Source of the DNA: Flavobacterium psychrophilum
Lineage (GTDB): Bacteria > Bacteroidota > Bacteroidia > Flavobacteriales > Flavobacteriaceae
Direction of reading: 5' to 3'
Length of the DNA stretch: 11,532 nucleotides
Assembly (NCBI GenBank): GCA_945861915.1
Contig: CAMAWK010000060.1
Span: forward strand, 1 to 11,532
The position numbers and the translations under genes were made by a program. Positions 5,693 to 11,532 of the stretch are shown here, one piece after another (positions within the stretch are counted from its first letter, which is position 1; every line of letters begins with the position of its first letter). The notes beneath the pieces are model-generated. The model was not told where the DNA came from and did no database searches. It worked only from the letters and a program-made list of their open reading frames with translations.

Positions 5693-8600
5693 ATGAGAAA
5701 AATGAAATTTACCAAATTACTTATCTACTGTTTTTTGGCACTATTACTTTCTTTTATTGGTCAGGCACAAGAGCTTACCGTTAAAGGAAAAGTTGTAGAT
5801 GAAAACGGACTTTCTATTCCAGGTGCAAACATCTTAATTAAAGGTTCTCAAAAATCTACCTCCACTGACTTAGATGGGAATTATGAGATTAAAGCTAGTT
5901 CCGATGCAACAATAGTTTTTTCTTTTATTGGATATGCTAAAATGGAAGAGTTAGTAAAAGGACGAACTAAAATTGATGTTAAACTAAAGCCTGAGCAACA
6001 AGATTTAAAAGAAGTTGTTGTAATTGGTTATGGCTCTCAGAAAAAGCGTGAAGTAACAGGAGCTGTTTCTGTTGTTGATAGCAAGACTTTAGAAGCTCTT
6101 AAACCTACTCGAATTGAACAAGCATTACAAGGACAAGTTGCAGGGGTAAACATAACGACTAATTCTGGATCTCCAGGTGGTGGTTCTACCATTAGCATTA
6201 GAGGAGTATCTACTAATGGGGATAGTCGTCCATTAATATTAGTAGATGGCAATGTGGTTGAAGATCTTAGTGTAGTAAATCCTAACGATATTGAAAACAT
6301 TAACATTCTAAAAGATGCTACGGCTGGTATATATGGAGTAAGAGCTGCAAATGGGGTTATTTTAATCACTACCAAAACAGGTCGAAAAGCAATGCCTTTG
6401 ACTTTTGAATATAATGCTTGGGGAGGATTTCAAAAAACTACACGAAAAATACCAGTTTTAAATGCTACTGAATACGGAGTAATAGTGAATGAGGGGTATG
6501 CTTCTGCTGGAAGTACGCCTCCCTTTGCTAATTTGTCCACTTTAGGTATTGGAACAAATTGGCAGGATGAAGTTTTTGAATCGGCACCAATTTTTAATCA
6601 CAACTTTTCTTTAAGAGGTGGAGGCAAAAAATCATCCTATTCATTTAGTTCTTCATTATTGACGCAAGACGGAATTGTTGGTGGTGGAAAATCAAATTTC
6701 ATTCGTTCTACAAATAGTGCAAGTTATAATTTAGATTTTTTGAAGAATTTTAAATTTAAATCTGGACTTACTTTAACAAATACTAAAAAAAATAATCTTC
6801 CAGAAAGTGTTCTAGGTTCAGTGCTTTTTAATGCATTAAATATGGCACCTACTATTCCAGTTAAAGATGAAAATGGAGTATTTTCATTAGCAGATGGATT
6901 AGGGGGTGAGGTAATAAATCCGTTAGCTCAAATGGCTAATACATATAATACTAACAAAGTCATGAAATGGAATGGTTTTACAGGATTAGCCTATAATTTT
7001 TTAGATCATTTTACAACAGAAGCTAATTTTCAGTTCAATTATGCTGAAGTGGATAGTTTTGTTTTTGAACCTATTGATTTTTATGGGGTTGGAAAAGTAT
7101 TTAATACAGAAACGAGTACGGTTTTTGAAGGATATGATGTTTATAGAGATTATACATTTGATGGATTTATCAAATATGAAAATAAATTCAATGATGCGCA
7201 CAAAGTAAATGTGCTTTTCGGAACATCGGTTTTTAAATCTACGGGTGAATTTTCAGGAAGAAAAGGGACAAATATTATTGATAATAGTTTAGCGAATGCA
7301 TCTGTAGATAAAGCTGTCATTCAAGAGGATATTTACGAAGAAAGAGGTAGTAATCCAACGTTTGATGCTAGATTATTATCTTATTTTACTAGAATTCAAT
7401 ATGATTACAAAGGTAAATATTTATTATCTGCAGTCGTACGTAGAGATGGTTCTACACGGTTTGCACCAGGAAATAAATTTGGATATTTTCCTTCGGGTTC
7501 TGTTGGATGGGTAGCTTCTGACGAAGGTTTTATGAGCAATAATAGTTTCTTCGATTTATTAAAACTGAGAGCTTCCTATGGTATTCTTGGAAATGACAGA
7601 ATTGGAGATTATAGATTTGTATCGCTTTTAACAGGAGAAGGTTCTTATTTCTTTGGCGGAAACGATGCTGATGATGAGCTTTTTGGAAAAGCTAGTGGTG
7701 GAATTTCTAATCCTGAAATTCAGTGGGAAAAGCAAAAAACTTTTGATGTTGGTTTGGATATGCGTATTTTAAAAAACAAAGTAGATATCACAGCTGATTA
7801 TTTTAAAAGACGAACAGAAGGCTTATTGGTTTCGCCGCAAGTATCAGGATTATTAGGTACAGGGGCTGCTCCAGTTGTGAATGCTGGTATCGTTGAAAAT
7901 ACAGGTTTGGAGTTTGCTATAGGTTACTCTGATAGATTTAGTGAAGATTTTAAATTTAGCATTAAATACAATGTTACCGCTATTAAAAATGAGGTTATTT
8001 CGGTAAGTGGCGAAGGCGAATATCTCGAAGGAGGTAGTTTTGGGATATCTCAACCAGCAATTTCTAGAATGGAAGCGGGCTTTCCGTTAGGTTATTTTGT
8101 AGGGTATAAGACCGATGGTGTTTTTCAAACCCAAGACGAAATAGATAATTCTGCTGTAGGAGACATTGCACCTCAAATAGGAGATTTTAGATTTGTGGAT
8201 CAAAATAATGATGGTAAGATTGATCTAGATGACCGAGTAGATTTAGGTAACCCAATACCAGATGCTACAATGGGTCTTAACTTTACAATAAATTATAAAA
8301 AATTCGATTTTGCAGCTTATGCATTCTCTTCAATTGGTAATGAAATTGTTCGTAATTACGAACGTAACCAACAATTGGTAAATAAGCCAATATGGTATTT
8401 AGACAGATGGACAGGAGTTGGTTCAACTAATTCGGCTCCTAGACAAACAATTGGCGCCAATGGCAATACTGTATTCTCCGATTATTATGTAGAAGATGGT
8501 TCTTTTGTACGCTTACAAAATGTGCAATTAGGTTACACGTTTTCTGATGATGCTTCGGGAAATTCTATGTTTGATACGTTCAGAGTGTATGTATCAGCAA

Positions 8601-8737
8601 GTAATTTATTTACGCTTTCCAAGTATCGTGGTTATGATCCAACGGTAGGGACGGGAGCTCCAATTGGTGGTGGAATAGATCAAGGAATTTATCCAAGTGC
8701 CAGTACATTTTTATTAGGAATTAATGTAAAATTTTAA
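5693..8737 (+). CDS. SusC/RagA-family TonB-linked outer membrane transporter
   Basis: 1014 residues, typical family length. A Sec signal peptide (1-26) ends in FIGQAQ. A carboxypeptidase-regulatory-like beta domain follows at about 28-100 (VKGKVVDENGLSIPGANILIKG, then DLDGNYEI and FSFIGY), typical of SusC proteins. The TonB box and its context, EVVVIGYGSQKKREVTGAVS, is at 107-126; the plug domain follows to about 230 (GVNITTNSGSPGGGSTISIRG, DATAGIYGVRAANGVILITT). A 22-stranded barrel should occupy the rest; the C-terminus ends GINVKF with the terminal aromatic residue used for outer membrane insertion. DQNNDGKIDLDD near residue 845 is the acidic loop common in the family. It imports oligosaccharides into the periplasm with proton-motive energy from TonB/ExbBD. 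ATG at 5693 is used; Met4 at 5702 is an equally possible start. It leads an operon, with the SusD gene 9 bases after its stop. Confidence 0.96.
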   Translation: MRKMKFTKLLIYCFLALLLSFIGQAQELTVKGKVVDENGLSIPGANILIKGSQKSTSTDLDGNYEIKASSDATIVFSFIGYAKMEELVKGRTKIDVKLKPEQQDLKEVVVIGYGSQKKREVTGAVSVVDSKTLEALKPTRIEQALQGQVAGVNITTNSGSPGGGSTISIRGVSTNGDSRPLILVDGNVVEDLSVVNPNDIENINILKDATAGIYGVRAANGVILITTKTGRKAMPLTFEYNAWGGFQKTTRKIPVLNATEYGVIVNEGYASAGSTPPFANLSTLGIGTNWQDEVFESAPIFNHNFSLRGGGKKSSYSFSSSLLTQDGIVGGGKSNFIRSTNSASYNLDFLKNFKFKSGLTLTNTKKNNLPESVLGSVLFNALNMAPTIPVKDENGVFSLADGLGGEVINPLAQMANTYNTNKVMKWNGFTGLAYNFLDHFTTEANFQFNYAEVDSFVFEPIDFYGVGKVFNTETSTVFEGYDVYRDYTFDGFIKYENKFNDAHKVNVLFGTSVFKSTGEFSGRKGTNIIDNSLANASVDKAVIQEDIYEERGSNPTFDARLLSYFTRIQYDYKGKYLLSAVVRRDGSTRFAPGNKFGYFPSGSVGWVASDEGFMSNNSFFDLLKLRASYGILGNDRIGDYRFVSLLTGEGSYFFGGNDADDELFGKASGGISNPEIQWEKQKTFDVGLDMRILKNKVDITADYFKRRTEGLLVSPQVSGLLGTGAAPVVNAGIVENTGLEFAIGYSDRFSEDFKFSIKYNVTAIKNEVISVSGEGEYLEGGSFGISQPAISRMEAGFPLGYFVGYKTDGVFQTQDEIDNSAVGDIAPQIGDFRFVDQNNDGKIDLDDRVDLGNPIPDATMGLNFTINYKKFDFAAYAFSSIGNEIVRNYERNQQLVNKPIWYLDRWTGVGSTNSAPRQTIGANGNTVFSDYYVEDGSFVRLQNVQLGYTFSDDASGNSMFDTFRVYVSASNLFTLSKYRGYDPTVGTGAPIGGGIDQGIYPSASTFLLGINVKF

Positions 8738-8746
8738 TCAAAAATC

Positions 8747-10234
8747 ATGAAAAATTTAAAAATAACATTTATATTCATTTCACTTCTAATGGCGTTCTCT
8801 TGTAGCGACTCCTTTGTAGATGTGGAATCAGAAGATGAAAACTCTGAGACATTTTTCAACTCCGAAGAGGACTATAATCTCGCATTAGCCGCAGCTTATG
8901 ATTACTTGCAAACCTCAGCTAAGTTTTACCAATTTGCAGAAATTGCATCCGATAACACGTTATGCGGAGGGGAAAATGCAATAGATTCTCCCTATATTCA
9001 AGAAATAGACGACATGATTCATTCGCCAGTTGGTCAAAGTGATGGAGGCTTAAGAACCATGTGGCAATGGTTGTATGAAGCTGTAAACCGTTGCAACTAT
9101 ATCATGGAATTTAAGGATAAAACAGATTTCCCTAATAAAACAAGCGTTATTGCACAAACAAGATTTCTTAGAGCTTATTACAATTTTGAATTAGTAAAGT
9201 GGTGGGGAGATGTGCCAATGTTAGTAGATAAAAGAATTCGTTTTGGCGACCAGTTTTCTATTAATAGAACCCCTAAAGCCGAAGTTTACGCATTAATAGA
9301 ACAAGATTTAATCTATGCTACAGATAACCTGCCTTATGTTCAAAATAAGACTGGTAGAGTTACCAAAGGAGCTGCTCAAGCATTGCTGGGTAAAGCTTAT
9401 TTATATCAAGATAAATTTTCCGAAGCAGCAACTGTTTTACAAGACTTGATAAACAATGGCCCTCATAGGTTATTAACTTCTACTGAATACCCAAACCTTT
9501 TTGAACGCGATTGGGAAAATAATATAGAATCTATTTTTGAAGTTCAATATTCTGATGTTGAAGGTGGTAGTTACGGCTGTTTTCAATGTTTAGAGGGTAA
9601 CTATTCGGTTTATTTCAATGGACCAAGAGGTTTTGTCGATGGAACTGGAAAATTTGATGCTGGCTATAGCTTTAATATTCCAACACAAGAAGTGGTTGAT
9701 GCTTTTGAACCAGGAGATTTAAGATATGAAACTTCAATTTTAGATATTAAAAAATACATCGCCGATAATCCAGGATCATCGTATAATGAAACTCAAGGAT
9801 ATGAGCAAACAGGTTATTTCAATAGAAAATACATAGCTAGAAAAGGTGATTTAAATATTGGCGACCCTGCCTTAACCAATCCTGATAATTATAGAGCTAT
9901 TCGATATGCAGATGTATTGTTAATGGCTGCCGAAGCTTTAAACAGAAAGTCATCACCTGATGATGAAAAAGCTAGAGACTATTTAAACAGAGTTCGTAAC
10001 AGAGCACTATTAGGAAATGTGAACACAAGTGGTAGTAATTTGACTAATGATATTTATAAAGAGCGTAGAGTGGAATTAGTTGGCGAAGGACACCGATTCT
10101 TTGACTTGGTAAGAACGGGAAGAGCACCTCAAGAAATTAATGGATTTGTAGCTGGAAAGCATGAATTATTTCCGATACCAATCGAAGAAATTAATTTATC
10201 AGGAAATAGATGGTTACAAAACCCTAATTATTAA
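8747..10234 (+). CDS. SusD/RagB-family surface glycan-binding lipoprotein
   Basis: 495 residues, normal for the family. The lipoprotein signal ends in MAFSC with Cys19, followed by SDSFVD, an acidic stretch like the flavobacterial export signal that sends lipoproteins to the cell surface. The helical SusD core is clear: TRFLRAYYNFELVKWWGDVPML at about 138-159, a TPR-like segment ALLGKAYLYQDKFSEAATVL at about 212-231, YADVLLMAAEALNR near 388-401, and the conserved C-terminal part with ERRVELVGEGHRFFDLVRTG and HELFPIPIEEI, ending WLQNPNY. SusD proteins form a lid over the SusC barrel and bind the glycan for import. It is co-transcribed with the SusC gene before it and, 11 bases further on, the PKD/CBM lipoprotein gene. 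Which aromatic residues bind glycan, and which glycan, cannot be told from the sequence alone. Confidence 0.96.
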   Translation: MKNLKITFIFISLLMAFSCSDSFVDVESEDENSETFFNSEEDYNLALAAAYDYLQTSAKFYQFAEIASDNTLCGGENAIDSPYIQEIDDMIHSPVGQSDGGLRTMWQWLYEAVNRCNYIMEFKDKTDFPNKTSVIAQTRFLRAYYNFELVKWWGDVPMLVDKRIRFGDQFSINRTPKAEVYALIEQDLIYATDNLPYVQNKTGRVTKGAAQALLGKAYLYQDKFSEAATVLQDLINNGPHRLLTSTEYPNLFERDWENNIESIFEVQYSDVEGGSYGCFQCLEGNYSVYFNGPRGFVDGTGKFDAGYSFNIPTQEVVDAFEPGDLRYETSILDIKKYIADNPGSSYNETQGYEQTGYFNRKYIARKGDLNIGDPALTNPDNYRAIRYADVLLMAAEALNRKSSPDDEKARDYLNRVRNRALLGNVNTSGSNLTNDIYKERRVELVGEGHRFFDLVRTGRAPQEINGFVAGKHELFPIPIEEINLSGNRWLQNPNY

Positions 10235-10245
10235 AAATTAAAAAC

Positions 10246-11532
10246 ATGAAAATAATAAAATATATAATGAGTATTGCTTTGGTCTTCTTTATAAGTTGTA
10301 CTCAAGACGATAATGATTTGAGCTTTCTTGAAGGTGTTGAGGCACCTTCAGAAGTAAAAGCTGTTTTTAAAATAGCACAAGATAATTCAGGTTTGGTGAC
10401 CATTACACCAAATGCTTCGGGAGCTTCAAACTACAAAATTAAATTCGGTGATAATACAGAAGCACTTGTAAATGTCTCTCAAGGAGAAAGTATTACACAT
10501 GTTTATAGAGAAGGTAATTATACTGTAACTATTGAAGCTATTGGTATTACTGGATTAATAAGTGAAACAACCCAAGAACTTGTTGTTTCATTTAGAGCTC
10601 CTGAAAACCTTGAGGTTGAAGCGGAAATTGATTCTTCAAATCCATTTGTGTTAAATGTATCTGCAACAGCGGATTATGCAACTTCTTTTTTGGTTTATTT
10701 TAATACATCTAATTCTAATGAAGTTCCAGTAGATTTACAATTAGGCGAAACAGTAAGTTATGAATATGCTGGAGTTGGAGATTATATCATAAAAGTGGTG
10801 GCTTTAAGTGGCGGAATAAATACAACAGAAGTTCTGAAGAATATCACAATTACTTCCCCAGTTTCTTTACCTATAGGTTTTGAGATTTTTGATTCTAGTA
10901 AGTTGATTGGATTTGGTGGTGCTTCTGCCAATGTTGTCAATAATCCTGATACTAATGGAAATGTGTCGTCAAAAGTGGCAAAAACAACTAAAGGTGGTCC
11001 GGAGATTTGGGCAGGAAATGTTATTACTACATCAGCCCCAATTGATTTTAGCAAGAAAAAATTAATTAAACTTGATGTATGGTCACCTCGTGCAGGTGGA
11101 AAATTATTATTTAAAATAGAAAATCTTACGGATTCTAATACTTTTATTGAAAAAGAAGTTACCCTCAAAGGGAATAGTGCTTGGGAGGAAGTAATAATTG
11201 ATTTTAGCGATATTGATGTTTCAAAGTCATATCAAAAATTAGTCTGGTTTTTTGATTTCGGTACTGTAGGTACTGGAGGTTCTAACTGGACATTCTATGT
11301 TGACAATATTGATTTAACAAGTGCTGATCCTTTTAATGATGGTTTGTTAACTAATGGTGATTTTGAATCAGGAAGTGATTCTTGGATTGTGGGAGTATCT
11401 GATAGTTCTCCAGTATCTGTAGAAACCAATTCTGGGAATACCTATTATTCCACAAATGTAACAACGGCAGGAAGCGCTTTTTCCGTTAACATGAGTCAAA
11501 AAGTTGAAATCATTCAAGGATTAACCTATACA
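10246..11532 (+). CDS. PKD- and carbohydrate-binding-domain surface lipoprotein of the PUL (3' partial)
   Basis: 429 codons are open to the right edge with no stop, so the C-terminus is missing. The lipobox FFISC has Cys18, followed by TQDDND, an acidic surface-export-type signal. Two PKD-like beta domains follow: 35-115 (YKIKFGDN, then HVYREGNYTVTIEA) and 119-203 (YEYAGVGDYIIKVVAL). Residues about 210-360 look like a jelly-roll carbohydrate-binding domain (IKLDVWSP, WEEVIIDFSDI, NWTFYVDNIDL). From 367 a CBM4/9-like domain begins (LLTNGDFESGSDSWIV) and is cut by the edge. No catalytic motif of a glycoside hydrolase is seen in the part present. It occupies the SusE/SusF position after SusD, so a surface glycan-binding role is likely. 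A multi-domain enzyme whose catalytic module lies beyond the edge cannot be excluded. ATG at 10246 is set by the signal peptide. Confidence 0.85.
   Translation, partial: MKIIKYIMSIALVFFISCTQDDNDLSFLEGVEAPSEVKAVFKIAQDNSGLVTITPNASGASNYKIKFGDNTEALVNVSQGESITHVYREGNYTVTIEAIGITGLISETTQELVVSFRAPENLEVEAEIDSSNPFVLNVSATADYATSFLVYFNTSNSNEVPVDLQLGETVSYEYAGVGDYIIKVVALSGGINTTEVLKNITITSPVSLPIGFEIFDSSKLIGFGGASANVVNNPDTNGNVSSKVAKTTKGGPEIWAGNVITTSAPIDFSKKKLIKLDVWSPRAGGKLLFKIENLTDSNTFIEKEVTLKGNSAWEEVIIDFSDIDVSKSYQKLVWFFDFGTVGTGGSNWTFYVDNIDLTSADPFNDGLLTNGDFESGSDSWIVGVSDSSPVSVETNSGNTYYSTNVTTAGSAFSVNMSQKVEIIQGLTYT

Noticed and set aside
6037..6375. Minus-strand open frame of 112 codons opposite the SusC plug domain
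   Set aside because: The plus-strand frame carries the conserved TonB box and plug motifs at this place. The antisense product is a by-product of codon bias.
7001..8053. Two 66-codon minus-strand open frames opposite the SusC barrel
   Set aside because: Both lie antisense to barrel strands of a complete gene and have no signals or recognisable sequence.
10782..11168. Minus-strand open frame of 128 codons
   Set aside because: It is antisense to the PKD/CBM lipoprotein gene, whose frame is supported by a lipobox, PKD motifs and operon spacing.

Overview
The window is AT-rich chromosomal DNA from a member of Bacteroidota, most likely a Flavobacteriaceae species close to Flavobacterium. The evidence is a SusC/SusD pair, lipoproteins with acidic residues just after the lipobox cysteine, translation starts without a Shine-Dalgarno sequence, and promoter-like sites of the Bacteroidota type (TTTG, about 19 bases, TAnnTTTG). 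I see no insertion sequence, CRISPR array, tRNA, rRNA or phage gene.

Left part (1-2473), housekeeping. The window opens with the C-terminal end of a DsbD-like thiol:disulfide interchange protein. It converges on a lipoprotein of the glutaminyl-peptide cyclotransferase family. Next comes a small SRP RNA (4.5S type) with a well-placed promoter and a strong intrinsic terminator, then a classical short-chain dehydrogenase/reductase. A hairpin that can work in both directions separates this gene from the next, convergent gene.

Right part (2475-11532), the 5' end of a polysaccharide utilization locus (PUL). A 972-residue membrane-spanning regulator (beta-propeller sensor, Y_Y_Y domain, one membrane helix, coiled coil, LuxR-type HTH) is transcribed leftward. 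Across a 299-base divergent intergenic region, a rightward operon begins: a SusC-type TonB-dependent transporter, a SusD-type glycan-binding lipoprotein, and a third lipoprotein with two PKD-like domains and at least one carbohydrate-binding-like domain. The third gene runs off the window end. The gaps between the three genes are 9 and 11 bases.

Inferred working model: the surface lipoproteins capture an oligosaccharide, SusC imports it to the periplasm with TonB energy, and the periplasmic sensor of the divergent regulator detects a breakdown product and switches the operon on. The intergenic region holds an exact 15-bp direct repeat at 32-bp spacing and an 11-bp-arm palindrome, both good operator candidates. 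The substrate cannot be read from this window. The SusC-SusD-PKD/CBM order resembles flavobacterial laminarin (beta-1,3-glucan) loci, but the enzymes that would decide this lie beyond the right edge. Overall this is a recognisable system. The least described parts are the regulator and its putative operator array.
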